Origin: Shimia sediminis
GTDB lineage: Bacteria; Pseudomonadota; Alphaproteobacteria; Rhodobacterales; Rhodobacteraceae
Assembly: GCF_003990645.1 (NCBI RefSeq)
Contig: NZ_RYZK01000006.1
Coordinates: 62,001 to 126,000 of the forward strand
DNA: 64,000 nt
Direction of reading: 5' to 3'
The position numbers and the translations under genes were made by a program. Every line of letters begins with the position of its first letter. Position 1 is the first letter of the stretch. Below, piece after piece: positions 1 through 10,215 of the stretch. The notes below the pieces were generated by a model that did no database searches, was not told where the DNA came from, and saw only the letters and a list, made by a program, of their open reading frames with translations.

Positions 1-147
1 AACGCCGAGCGCATTGGCGAGATGGAGTATTATTCGGTTCTGAATGACCATCTGACCGATGGCAGCCACGCCGAGGCGCCCTATAACAAACTGGCCAGCG
101 ACCATGGGCAGGTCATGGCGCATATGAAGATCGGAGATCAGCGATGA
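1..147 (+). CDS. C-terminal fragment of an unidentified protein
   Basis: Reading frame 1 is open from the first base to a TGA at 145-147 and gives 48 residues ending HMKIGDQR. Its stop overlaps the pcaD start codon (ATGA at 144-147), so the two are probably translationally coupled and this is the upstream member of the pca operon. The visible tail has no motif I recognise, and I could not match it to pcaC, pcaG, pcaH or pobA. The rest of the gene lies outside the window. Confidence 0.6.
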   Translation, partial: NAERIGEMEYYSVLNDHLTDGSHAEAPYNKLASDHGQVMAHMKIGDQR

Positions 148-932
148 AGATGGCGGATCTGGGGGATGTGCGGCTGCATTACCGCGAGGATGGCGACCCG
201 GCAGGTGCGCCGATTGTCTTTGCCAACTCATTGGGCACCGATATGCGGCTGTGGGACCCGGTGTTGCCGCATCTGCCCGAGGGTCTGCGGATCATCCGCT
301 ATGACAAGCGCGGCCATGGGCTGTCGACCTGTCCGAAACCGCCCTATTCCATGGGTGCGCTGGTGCGGGATGTGGAGCAGTTGCTGGATATGCTGGAGGT
401 GCGCGAGGCCATGTTTGTCGGCCTGTCCATCGGCGGGCTGATTGCGCAAGGGCTGGCGGCCAAGCGGCTGGATATGGTGCGCAGTGTCGTGCTGTCGAAC
501 ACCGGGGCCAAGATCGGCACGCGCGAGGTCTGGGATACCCGGATCGGCGCAGTGCGAGACGGCGGCATGGAGGCGGTGGCCGATGCCACGATGGAGCGCT
601 GGTTCAGCAAGGATTTTGCCAGGACGCCCGAGCTGGAGATTTGGCGCAACATGCTGACGCGCACGCCGGTTGAGGGCTTTATCGGCTGCAGCCATGCCAT
701 TGCGGGCACGGATTTCTACACGCCCACGGCGGCGCTGCGGTTGCCTGTGCTGGGCATTGCCGGGTCCGAGGACGGTGGCACGCCGCCTGATCTGGTGCGC
801 GAGACCGTCGATCTGGTGCCGGGGTCGCAGTTTGCGTTGATCCGGCGCGCGGGGCATTTGCCGTGTGTTGAAAAGCCGGAGGAATACGCCGAACTTCTGA
901 CCAATTTCTTGCGCGAGACTGGCCATGTCTGA
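144..932 (+). CDS. pcaD: 3-oxoadipate enol-lactonase
   Basis: An alpha/beta hydrolase of 262 residues, the usual PcaD size. It hydrolyses 3-oxoadipate enol-lactone to 3-oxoadipate in the cytoplasmic protocatechuate branch of the beta-ketoadipate pathway. Visible features are the N-terminal strand and oxyanion region (IVFANSLGTDMRLWDPVL, about 24-41), the nucleophile elbow GLSIGG with Ser95, the acid Asp210 in GSEDGGTPP and His238 in AGHLP. The start overlaps the previous stop by 4 nt, and the 3' end overlaps the next hydrolase by 8 nt, so this is an operon. pcaB lies 1.8 kb downstream on the same strand, which supports the assignment. The pcaH, pcaG, pcaC and pcaQ genes are not in the window. 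Confidence 0.9.
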   Translation: MKMADLGDVRLHYREDGDPAGAPIVFANSLGTDMRLWDPVLPHLPEGLRIIRYDKRGHGLSTCPKPPYSMGALVRDVEQLLDMLEVREAMFVGLSIGGLIAQGLAAKRLDMVRSVVLSNTGAKIGTREVWDTRIGAVRDGGMEAVADATMERWFSKDFARTPELEIWRNMLTRTPVEGFIGCSHAIAGTDFYTPTAALRLPVLGIAGSEDGGTPPDLVRETVDLVPGSQFALIRRAGHLPCVEKPEEYAELLTNFLRETGHV

Positions 933-1635
933 CATCCTTTTGGTGCATGGGTCTTGCCACGGGGCGTGGTGTTGGCGCGATCTGACCCCCGTCCTCGGGG
1001 CGTTGGGGCATGACGTGCGCGTGATGGACATGCCAAGCCACGGGAGCGATGACACGCCGCTGGATCAAGTGACGCTGGAGAGCTGTACGCAGGCCGTGGT
1101 GGACGCCCTGGGCACGGATACGGTGGTGGTGGCGCACAGTTGGGGTGGGTTCCCGGCGACCCTGGCGGCTGATATCGCGCCCGAGAGGTTTCGGCGGCTG
1201 ATCTATCTTTGTGCCTATATCCCGCGCGAGGGGTTGTCGCTGGTGGATATGCGCAAGCTCGCACCGCGCCAGCCGATCCTGAAGGCGGTGGATCGGGGTG
1301 AGGACGGGCTGTCTTATGGTGTCTATCCCGAACATGCGCAGGAGGTGTTTTATGCCGATTGCCCGGCAGGCACGACCGAGTTTGCGCTGGAGCATCTGAG
1401 CATCCAAGCCACCCTGCCCCAGACCACGCCTGCGCGCTTGGGGACGGGGCATCTGGAGGTGGCGAAAAGCTACATTCGCACGCTCTACGACAACGCGATC
1501 CCGACCGAGTTTCAGGCCGAGATGGTGGCTGACTGGCCCGCCGAAGACGTCTATGAGATGGCCACGAGCCATTCGCCGTTTTTTGCAGACCCCAAGGGGT
1601 TGGCGGCGATGATTGACGGGATTTTGAAGGAGTAG
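925..1635 (+). CDS. Alpha/beta hydrolase of the plant-esterase (salicylate esterase-like) type
   Basis: A 236-residue alpha/beta hydrolase that begins directly with the oxyanion strand (LLVHGSCHGAWCWRDL, residues 5-20). Ser72 lies in the elbow AHSWGG, and a C-terminal histidine lies in ATSHSPFF. The HGxxHGAWxW start and the SHSPFF-like end match the family of small esterases and hydroxynitrile lyase-like proteins that act on methyl or aryl esters. It overlaps pcaD by 8 nt and is probably translated from the same mRNA, so an aromatic ester feeding the protocatechuate route is a plausible substrate. That role is inferred from context only; the sequence does not show substrate specificity. Confidence 0.75.
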   Translation: MSDILLVHGSCHGAWCWRDLTPVLGALGHDVRVMDMPSHGSDDTPLDQVTLESCTQAVVDALGTDTVVVAHSWGGFPATLAADIAPERFRRLIYLCAYIPREGLSLVDMRKLAPRQPILKAVDRGEDGLSYGVYPEHAQEVFYADCPAGTTEFALEHLSIQATLPQTTPARLGTGHLEVAKSYIRTLYDNAIPTEFQAEMVADWPAEDVYEMATSHSPFFADPKGLAAMIDGILKE

Positions 1636-2514
1636 TTAGGGCTGCCAGTCTACGAGGTGATCCATTGTGATGGTGCGCTTGTGGGCATGCTCGAAAAACG
1701 GATCCCAATCTGGCTCACTTTCTGCAAGGTGCCTGAAGGCTTCCAACAGGGGATGTTTTTGGTCGTCAACCAACGCTCGATAGATGGCGCGACCAATAGA
1801 CCACCGAAAGCTCGCATGAATATCCCCATCGCCGTCATTAAATGCGTTGATGAGGACGATAGCGGTGCAGGGGACAAAGGCGGGCAATTCGGGGGTGTGA
1901 GACGCCAGTTCAATCACCTCGGCCGGGAACCAGCACTCACCTTCTGGATACCGCAGATCGGGACTGCGAAGCAGGTCTACAATCGCTTTGTGATGGGTCT
2001 TGACCTCCTTGCCGTAGTCAAGTTTCGACACATGGTCGATCATCTCGGGCGTCATACTGCGGGCCAAATCCTGCAGTGGCAAGATCACCTGATCGCGCGG
2101 CTGGGTAACCCGCGAGTTCAATGGAATGTTCAGAGACGGATCGGCCAGCGCGAACCCGCGCGCAATGGCAGAGCGCACACCATTGGGGGCATCGTTGAGT
2201 GCGTCAGAGATGCCATCCCATTCCAGTGACAGGTCGTTTGATTGTTCTTTGAACAAAAGATCGTGCAAATAGACACAATGGGCGGTTAGCCGCGATTGTG
2301 CATCTGCCTCTGGCGTCCAGACGATGACCTCCCAATAAGTCACGTCATCCTGTGTAAGGGGCAATGCGGCAAGGGGATCGCGCCCATTGATGGCCTCCGC
2401 GAGGGCCTGAGCCAGTGTGCTTGCACGGTGCCCCCGTTGTTTGGTGTGATGTGACAGCAGGAAATCCGCCGCGTGGCGCAGGTCGTGGAGGGTCTGGTAG
2501 TGATGAAATTGCAT
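1636..2514 (-). CDS. Hypothetical protein inserted within the pca cluster
   Basis: An open frame of 292 residues if translation begins at the ATG at 2514 (MQFHHYQTLHDLRHAADFLL). A longer version would need a TTG at 2583 with a poor, basic N-terminus, so the ATG is preferred. The product is soluble and acidic, rich in His, Asp and Trp, with no signal peptide, membrane segment or motif I know. It lies on the opposite strand between pcaD/hydrolase and pcaB, ends immediately next to the hydrolase stop, and has a more mixed, less GC3-biased codon use than its neighbours. Those features suggest later insertion. I assign no function. Confidence 0.6.
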   Translation of the reverse strand: MQFHHYQTLHDLRHAADFLLSHHTKQRGHRASTLAQALAEAINGRDPLAALPLTQDDVTYWEVIVWTPEADAQSRLTAHCVYLHDLLFKEQSNDLSLEWDGISDALNDAPNGVRSAIARGFALADPSLNIPLNSRVTQPRDQVILPLQDLARSMTPEMIDHVSKLDYGKEVKTHHKAIVDLLRSPDLRYPEGECWFPAEVIELASHTPELPAFVPCTAIVLINAFNDGDGDIHASFRWSIGRAIYRALVDDQKHPLLEAFRHLAESEPDWDPFFEHAHKRTITMDHLVDWQP

Positions 2515-2690
2515 CTGGCTTAGCTTGAATTGGTTTTGAAAATCCCTGGGTCCGCAGGTGCCTTCCCTTTCGCCTCTGACCAAACTGCATTAGGTCGGTG
2601 GGCGCAATCCTGATTTGTTGAGGATCAGAGACACCCAGTGCCCGTCCCGTGTGTCACGCGACGGTCCAGAAGCTGAGAAAGGATACACCC

Positions 2691-4007
2691 ATGGCCGGGT
2701 CGGTGTTTGATAGTCCGCTGTTTTCCAAACTGTTCCCGAGCGGGGATGCCGGGCGGTTGTTCACGGACACTGCCGAGGTGCGGGCGATGATGCTGGTTGA
2801 GGGCACCTTGGCCAAGGTGCAGGGCGAGATGGGGGTGATCCCCGAAGAGTCAGGCGCGTTGATCCACCGGACCTCGATGGAGATACAGATTGATCCCGGC
2901 GCATTGGCGGGCGCGACCGGGCAGAACGGCGTCAGTGTGCCGGGGCTGGTGGCCGAATTTCGCAAGGCGATGGAGGCCCCGGAACATGCGCAATACCTGC
3001 ACTGGGGCGCGACCTCGCAGGATATCATCGACACAGGCCTGATGCTGCGGTTGCGCCAGCTTTTGAGCTTGTTGGAGGGCGATGTCCAAGCCGTTTTGAA
3101 ACGGCTTGCCACGCTGGCCGAGACCCATGCAGAGACGCCGATGGCGGCGCGGACCTTTGGGCAATACGCCAATGTGACGAGCTTTGGCGCGCAGGTGGCG
3201 GAATGGGGCAACCCCCTGATTTCACTTGCAGAGGAGCTGCCGGGGTTGCGCGAAACCTGTCTGATGGTGTCACTGGCCGGGGCCACGGGCACGGGCGCGA
3301 CCTATGGGCCAAGGGCGGCAGAATTGCGCGGCAAGGTGGCCGAGGCGCTGCGGTTGACGGACCCCGGGCGCAGCTGGCACACGGACCGCACCCCGGTGTT
3401 GCGGATTGCCGATTGGCTGGTGCGGGTGAATGGCGCGCTGGCCAAGATCGGCGAGGACGTGATTGTCATGGCGATGTCGGGGATTGGCGACGTCACCCTG
3501 GGCGGCGGCGGGGCCTCAAGCACCCTGCCCCAGAAACAGAACCCGGTGGCGGCCTCGGGCCTGGTGGCGTTGGGGCATCAGGCGCGCGGGCTGGAGGCGA
3601 CGCTCAGGGCGGCCTCGGTGCACAGGCATCAGCGCGACGGGGCGGCGTGGTTCACGGAATGGTTGGTATTGCCGCAGATCTGTCTTGGGGCGGCCTCGGC
3701 GCTGAGCGTGGCCCGGACGATGCTGGAGGGGCTGGAGCCAAACCTTGAGACCGTGGGTGACCCCTTGGGCCTGATCCACGCCGAGGCGTTGTCCTATGCG
3801 CTTGTCGCCGAGATGCCGCGCCCCGAGGCGCAGGCGGTGACCAAGGCGCTGTGCAAAGAGGCGCAGGACAGCGGCGTGGCGTTGCAGGTGTTGGTGGCGC
3901 GGGATTTCCCGGCGCTGGACGCAGCCGCGCTGTTCGATCCGACCCGGCACATGGGACATGCGCCCGAGGCCGGGGGTGCTTTTGTGCAACGGGTCAGGAA
4001 ACTGTAA
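2691..4007 (+). CDS. pcaB: 3-carboxy-cis,cis-muconate cycloisomerase
   Basis: A 438-residue member of the fumarase/aspartase superfamily. It lactonises 3-carboxy-cis,cis-muconate to gamma-carboxymuconolactone, two steps before PcaD. Diagnostic features are the superfamily signature loop SSTLPQKQNPVA (residues about 281-292), the HWGATSQDIIDTG segment (about 105-117) and an N-terminal helix DSPLFSKLFPSG typical of PcaB. I start at the ATG at 2691 because AGAAAGGA lies just upstream; a longer frame from 2649 lacks a ribosome binding site. The gene is separated from pcaD by a minus-strand gene and is followed 73 bp later by an MFS pump on the same strand. Confidence 0.9.
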   Translation: MAGSVFDSPLFSKLFPSGDAGRLFTDTAEVRAMMLVEGTLAKVQGEMGVIPEESGALIHRTSMEIQIDPGALAGATGQNGVSVPGLVAEFRKAMEAPEHAQYLHWGATSQDIIDTGLMLRLRQLLSLLEGDVQAVLKRLATLAETHAETPMAARTFGQYANVTSFGAQVAEWGNPLISLAEELPGLRETCLMVSLAGATGTGATYGPRAAELRGKVAEALRLTDPGRSWHTDRTPVLRIADWLVRVNGALAKIGEDVIVMAMSGIGDVTLGGGGASSTLPQKQNPVAASGLVALGHQARGLEATLRAASVHRHQRDGAAWFTEWLVLPQICLGAASALSVARTMLEGLEPNLETVGDPLGLIHAEALSYALVAEMPRPEAQAVTKALCKEAQDSGVALQVLVARDFPALDAAALFDPTRHMGHAPEAGGAFVQRVRKL

Positions 4008-4080
4008 CCGGGCGGATTTCCAAGCGCGCGGGCCCCTGTTAGCCCTTGGGCCTGATTTTTTTTCCGCATTTGGTGTCTTT

Positions 4081-5283
4081 ATGTCGTCCCGCCTGCCCCT
4101 GTTGGTTGTTCTGTCGATTGCGATGATCGACGCGATGGGAATCGGTTTGATCCTGCCGGTGATGCCGGACCTCATCCAGGAGGTCTCGGGCAGTTCACTT
4201 GCGGATGCGGCGATCTGGGGCGGTATCCTGACCACGGCCTTTGCCGTCATGCAGTTCCTGTTCGGGCCGGTGATCGGCAATATCTCGGACCGGTTCGGAC
4301 GCCGCCCTGTCATGCTGATCGCGCTGGTGGTGATGGCGTTGGATTACGTGGTGATGGCGCTGGCGGATACCATGTGGCTGTTGCTGGTTGGGCGTATCGT
4401 GGGCGGCATTACGGCGGCGACCTTTTCCACCATCATGGCCTATATGGCTGATGTTTCAAAAGGAGACGACAAGGCGATGCGCTTTGGCTATGTGCATGCG
4501 GCCTTTGGCATCGGGTTCGTGATTGGCCCGGCCTTTGGCGGGATGCTGGCCGAGTTCGGCACGCGCACGCCCTTTGTCGTCGCGGCCGTGCTGGCGTCGA
4601 CCACGGCACTGGTCGGGTTCTTTGTCCTGACCGAGAGCCTGCCCGAGACCCTGCGCCGCCCGTTCGACTGGAAGCGCGCCAACCCGTTTGGTGCCTTTCG
4701 CGCCATTGGGCGGCTGCCGGGGGTGGCGCTTTTGCTTTTGACCTATTTCTTCTACGAGGTGGCGATGATCGTCTACTCGGTGATCTGGCCCTATTACGGC
4801 ACCGAGTTGTTTGACTGGTCCCCGCGCATGATCGGCGTGTCTCTGGCGATTTACGGCGGCTTTTATGCCTTTGCCCAGGCGTTTCTGGTCAAACCGGCGA
4901 TCCGGCTGTTGGGGGACCGGCGGGTGGTGGTGTTGGGGCTGTGCGGCGAGTTCATCTTTCTTGTCTACTTCGGGTTTGCCAGCAATGCGACGCTGGTGCT
5001 GTTGGCGATCCCGATCGTGGCCACGGCCAGCGTCGGCTTTCCGGCGTTGCAGGCGATCCTGTCGCGGCGTGTGGCGGATGATGCGCAGGGCGAATTGCAG
5101 GGAGTCCTGGCGAGCCTGGTGTCGCTGGCCACCATCGTCACGCCGCTGGTGATGACCCTGGTGTTTGCGCGATTCTCGGGACCCGAGGCGGGACTCTACG
5201 CCCCTGGCGCCCCCTTTCTGCTGTCGGCCTGTTTCATGGTTGTGGGTATCCTGGTCTTTCTGCGCTCGCGACGCCGCGTTTAG
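4081..5283 (+). CDS. MFS transporter, TetA-like drug:H+ antiporter (DHA1) type
   Basis: A 400-residue membrane protein with about 12 predicted transmembrane helices. The loop after helix 2 carries the MFS motif A (DRFGRRPVML, about residues 75-84), and helix 5 carries a motif C-like GPAFGGMLAEFG. These mark drug/proton antiporters related to TetA/Bcr. The start ATG at 4081 is the only one that gives a normal first helix (LPLLVVLSIAMIDAMG); no convincing Shine-Dalgarno sequence precedes it. It follows pcaB by 73 bp on the same strand and may be co-transcribed. Export of an aromatic or another small molecule is possible, but the substrate cannot be read from the sequence. Confidence 0.8.
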   Translation: MSSRLPLLVVLSIAMIDAMGIGLILPVMPDLIQEVSGSSLADAAIWGGILTTAFAVMQFLFGPVIGNISDRFGRRPVMLIALVVMALDYVVMALADTMWLLLVGRIVGGITAATFSTIMAYMADVSKGDDKAMRFGYVHAAFGIGFVIGPAFGGMLAEFGTRTPFVVAAVLASTTALVGFFVLTESLPETLRRPFDWKRANPFGAFRAIGRLPGVALLLLTYFFYEVAMIVYSVIWPYYGTELFDWSPRMIGVSLAIYGGFYAFAQAFLVKPAIRLLGDRRVVVLGLCGEFIFLVYFGFASNATLVLLAIPIVATASVGFPALQAILSRRVADDAQGELQGVLASLVSLATIVTPLVMTLVFARFSGPEAGLYAPGAPFLLSACFMVVGILVFLRSRRRV

Positions 5284-5372
5284 CGCGTTTGCGACCGGTC
5301 TTTGTCTCATTCTGTCTTGCTTTGCGTTTCCAGCGGCGCGACGCTGGCTGAAACGGAGAATGGAGTTTCCCA

Positions 5373-6458
5373 GTGAGCAAGATCAAAGCTGCGGTATGTC
5401 ACGAATTCGGCACGCCGCTTGTGGTGGAAGAGGTCAACCTGCGGGCCCCTGAGATGGCCGAGGTTGAGGTAACATTGGATGCGGTGGCCATCTGCCATTC
5501 CGACATCACCTATGCCGAAGGGGGCTGGGGCGGATCGCTGCCTGCAGTCTACGGCCACGAGGCCGCAGGGCGCGTGAGCGCGGTGGGTGCGGGCGTGAAT
5601 GGCGTCTCTGTCGGCGACAGCGTGATCGTGACGCTGATCCGGGCCTGCGGGTCCTGCCCCTCCTGTTCCGGCGGACGCCCGACCGGCTGCGAGACGCCTT
5701 ATGATGGTGACAAGGGGCCGCTGACCACGGCGGACGGTGGCAAGCTGCACCAGGCGATGGCTTGCGGTGCTTTTGCGGAAAAGGTTGTGGTGGACCAGAG
5801 CCAGGTGGTGAAGTTCACCGGGGATATCCCGATGGAGGCGGCGAGCCTGATTGCCTGTGGCGTGATCACCGGCGTTGGCGCGGTGGTGAATGCCGCCGGA
5901 TTGCGCGCGGGTCAGGACGTGGTGGTGATCGGCACCGGGGGTGTGGGTCTCAACGCCATTCAAGGCGCGCGGATCGCGGGTGCCCGGCGTATCGTGGCGG
6001 TGGATGTCAGCGAGGAAAAGCTGGCCATCGCAAAAGAGTTCGGCGCCACCGATGGCGTGCTCGCCACCGAGAAGAAGCCCTGGGTCAAGGCGATGCGCGC
6101 CATGGGACGCGGGGCGGATGCGGTGATCGTGACCGTGGGTGCCATCCCGGCCTATAACGACGCGCCGCGCTATCTGGCGGGCGGCGGCAAGGTCATCATG
6201 GTGGGCATGCCGCACTCGGGTCAGGAATCCAGCTATGAGCCGGTGATCCTCGCCGCGATGGGACAGGGCATGCAGGGGTCCAAGATGGGCGATGTGGTGA
6301 TCAAGCGGGATATTCCGTGGATGGTCGATCTCTATGATCAGGGACGGCTGAAGCTGGACGAGCTGATCTCGGGGCGCTGGTCGCTGGATCAGATCAACGA
6401 GGCGATTGAGGACACCAAGACCGGGTCCGCCAAACGCAACGTGATCCTGTTCAAATAG
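5373..6458 (+). CDS. Zinc-dependent alcohol dehydrogenase (MDR superfamily)
   Basis: A 361-residue medium-chain dehydrogenase. Catalytic zinc ligands are Cys41 in ICHSD, His62-Glu63 in YGHEAAG and a later cysteine (CGVITG). The structural zinc lobe has Cys92, Cys95, Cys98 and Cys106. The Rossmann motif GTGGVGLNAIQGARIAGA is near residues 189-206 and is followed by an acidic residue (AVDVS), indicating NAD(H). The start is a GTG at 5373 with GGAG seven bases upstream. The spacing of the structural cysteines resembles class III and other long-chain alcohol dehydrogenases, but I would not name a substrate. It runs towards the LysR gene and is separated from it by a perfect palindrome. Confidence 0.8.
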   Translation: MSKIKAAVCHEFGTPLVVEEVNLRAPEMAEVEVTLDAVAICHSDITYAEGGWGGSLPAVYGHEAAGRVSAVGAGVNGVSVGDSVIVTLIRACGSCPSCSGGRPTGCETPYDGDKGPLTTADGGKLHQAMACGAFAEKVVVDQSQVVKFTGDIPMEAASLIACGVITGVGAVVNAAGLRAGQDVVVIGTGGVGLNAIQGARIAGARRIVAVDVSEEKLAIAKEFGATDGVLATEKKPWVKAMRAMGRGADAVIVTVGAIPAYNDAPRYLAGGGKVIMVGMPHSGQESSYEPVILAAMGQGMQGSKMGDVVIKRDIPWMVDLYDQGRLKLDELISGRWSLDQINEAIEDTKTGSAKRNVILFK

Positions 6459-6475
6459 GCGCGCATCGTCCGCGG

Positions 6476-6499
6476 CCAAGCGATTTCGAAATCGCTTGG
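6476..6499. terminator. Perfect 24-nt palindrome between convergent genes
   Basis: The half-site CCAAGCGATTTC is followed directly by its exact reverse complement. It lies between the stop of the alcohol dehydrogenase (+) and the stop of the LysR gene (-), where a bidirectional terminator is expected. No long T-run follows on either strand. Two more 24-nt perfect palindromes of similar design occur at 39426-39478. Confidence 0.55.
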
Positions 6500-6512
6500 T
6501 CCCGAGAGCCCG

Positions 6513-7370
6513 TCAGGTCTCGGTAAGACTGGCGGTCAGCTGGTGCCATTGCCGCCGCGACAGGCGTTCCTTGGTCGCCAAAAGCCAATAGGTTTCATGA
6601 TGGGTCAGCTCCCTGGGGCTGGCCCTTTTGACTGTGCCGGCGTCAAGATCGGCCTGCACCAGCGGCAATGAGGCCAGCAGCACGCCCAGACCCGCGCGGG
6701 TGGCGGCAAGGGCCGAGGCGAAGGTGTCAAAGCGCAGGTGCGGCACCGGCGTCGTCGGGGTTCCGAAGCGTTCCGACCATTGCCGCCAACCGGGGCGCGG
6801 GCCCGCAACCGAGATGCGCGGCAGATCGGCCCAGGCGCCCTGTTCGAACAGGGCGGGCGCGGCAACGGGGCTGAGGCGTTCTTCGTAAAGCGGCGCGCGG
6901 AAGGCGACGGGCCAGTCCCCTGCCCCGTAGCGAACACGGATGGCATCATCCTCGCGCGCCTCGCCGGTGGTCACCACCATGGTGCGCAGACGGATTTCCG
7001 CGCCGGTGTCCTGCGTCAGCCGCGCCAGACGAGGCACGATCCAGAGGTCGGTGATCGAGCTGGAGGCCGAGATGGTCAGGCGGTTGCGCGCCACGCCAAA
7101 CAGCGCCTCGGTGCTGTCCCGCAACCCTTCGAGCGCCAGCTGCACATGTGGCAGCCAGGCCTCGCCCTCGGGCGTGAGGCTGATCTGGCGGGACAGGCGC
7201 AAAAAGAGACGCGTGCCGAGGCGCGATTCAAGATGGCCGATGCGCTGGCTGATGGCGGATTGGGTGAGGCCGGTTTCGGCGGCGGCGGCGGTAAAGCTGC
7301 CCAGCCGCGCGGCGGCCTCGAACGCGCGGATCCATTCCAGGGGCAGTTGGTCGAAGCTGGGTGTTTGCAT
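6513..7370 (-). CDS. LysR-family transcriptional regulator, GcvA-like
   Basis: A 285-residue LysR protein. The N-terminal winged helix-turn-helix is clear (LEWIRAFEAAARLGSFTAAA then LTQSAISQRIGHLE, residues about 12-48), with the usual linker helix and a C-terminal effector domain starting near residue 92. The opening EWIRAFEAAAR and the LFLRLSRQISLTPEGE segment are typical of the GcvA subgroup. The gene is divergent from the two oxygenase genes at 7469-9180, with 98 bp between the start codons, so it very probably controls them and itself. By analogy with known phosphonate gene clusters the inducer may be the phosphonate substrate; that is inference. Confidence 0.85.
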   Translation of the reverse strand: MQTPSFDQLPLEWIRAFEAAARLGSFTAAAAETGLTQSAISQRIGHLESRLGTRLFLRLSRQISLTPEGEAWLPHVQLALEGLRDSTEALFGVARNRLTISASSSITDLWIVPRLARLTQDTGAEIRLRTMVVTTGEAREDDAIRVRYGAGDWPVAFRAPLYEERLSPVAAPALFEQGAWADLPRISVAGPRPGWRQWSERFGTPTTPVPHLRFDTFASALAATRAGLGVLLASLPLVQADLDAGTVKRASPRELTHHETYWLLATKERLSRRQWHQLTASLTET

Positions 7371-7417
7371 TAGGGAATCGCCCTCTCAGACACGAAAAGG
7401 ATAATTTGCCATAATGA

Positions 7418-9180
<1,763 letters not shown>

Positions 9181-9223
9181 CGCCCTGGCGATTGACCCAA
9201 CGCCAGAGTGCGCAAGACGTCCG

Positions 9224-10153
9224 CTAGTCGGCGATGCCCGCCTTGCTGTCCCAGTCAATCTCTGGCTGTTGACCCACGATGTCATGCGGATTGTGGTCAC
9301 CGTCGTTGACATAGTATCCATAGCGGATTTCCGCGAAGTCCACGGTCTGCCGAATGCCCGGCATCTGGAATACCTGCCGCGTGAAGCGCCATAGGTGCGG
9401 GTAGTCGACCAGCCGTTTTCGGGTGCAGCGAAAATGCGTGGCATAGACCGTGTCGAACCGCACCAGCGTGGCGAATAATCTGACATCGGCCCCCGTCAGC
9501 CTGTCTCCGAACAGATAGGTTTTGCCGGCAAGGCGGTTTTCCAACGCGTCCAGAGTGTCAAAGACCAGATCGACCGCCGCGTCATATTCGTCCTGCCGCT
9601 GGGACTTGCCCGCGCGGTAGACAGCATTCGACAGGCCGTCAAAGATATACTGCGTCAGCGCGTCGATCTCATCCCCGAGATGGTCCGGACGCAATGACAT
9701 CTCGGGGCTGATGGCGTCAAAGGCCAGGATGATGTCTGCCGATGAGTTGGACAGGATTGTCTCGGACTGCGCGTCCCACAGGACCGGCACCGTCGCGCGG
9801 CCGGTGTAGACAGGGATCGTCGCGGTGTAGAACTGATGCAGGTGCTGATAGGTTGATCGTTTGGGAAGAGGCCCGCCCGGCAACAGCCCATAGCCCTGGC
9901 GGCGTGGACCTCCGGCCCATTGAATGCCAATCTGGTCCCCCAGCCCCGAAAGCACCAGCGCGATGACGGCACCGTGCGACCACGGGCAGCTTGCCGAGGC
10001 GATCAGGAAAAAGCGGTTTTGCTGCGCACCCATGCTGCCAAGCAGCTCTGGGTTGATAGATGTCGGCAGCGCACTTTGCTCGCGACGGTATGTGCCCGAC
10101 ACCATCGAACGATCCGCGGTGTCGTCCCAGTTTCCATTGATGAGCATACCCAT
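9224..10153 (-). CDS. Glutathionyl-hydroquinone reductase (Xi-class GST)
   Basis: A 309-residue omega/Xi-type glutathione transferase. The active-site motif is SASCPWSHGA with catalytic Cys56, and the C-terminal helical domain contains LTGADVRLFATLVRFDTVY, the conserved block of the YqjG/PcpF/ECM4 family. These enzymes use glutathione to reduce glutathionyl-(hydro)quinones, removing side products of quinone chemistry; the nearby aromatic catabolic genes make that plausible. The last residue of the motif differs from the common CPWAHR form. Translation can begin at 10153 or at the ATG two codons later; GAGG upstream suits the first. It converges on tmpB. Confidence 0.8.
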   Translation of the reverse strand: MGMLINGNWDDTADRSMVSGTYRREQSALPTSINPELLGSMGAQQNRFFLIASASCPWSHGAVIALVLSGLGDQIGIQWAGGPRRQGYGLLPGGPLPKRSTYQHLHQFYTATIPVYTGRATVPVLWDAQSETILSNSSADIILAFDAISPEMSLRPDHLGDEIDALTQYIFDGLSNAVYRAGKSQRQDEYDAAVDLVFDTLDALENRLAGKTYLFGDRLTGADVRLFATLVRFDTVYATHFRCTRKRLVDYPHLWRFTRQVFQMPGIRQTVDFAEIRYGYYVNDGDHNPHDIVGQQPEIDWDSKAGIAD

Positions 10154-10215
10154 GTGCGCCTACCTCGCTGTTTCCAGTGAAGATAGGCACTTGCCCCGGA
10201 CAATAAAAGCGGGGC

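Noticed and set aside
9185-9206. CTGGCG/CGCCAG hairpin after tmpB as a terminator
   Set aside because: Only a 6-bp stem with a 10-nt loop and no T-run; too weak to call.
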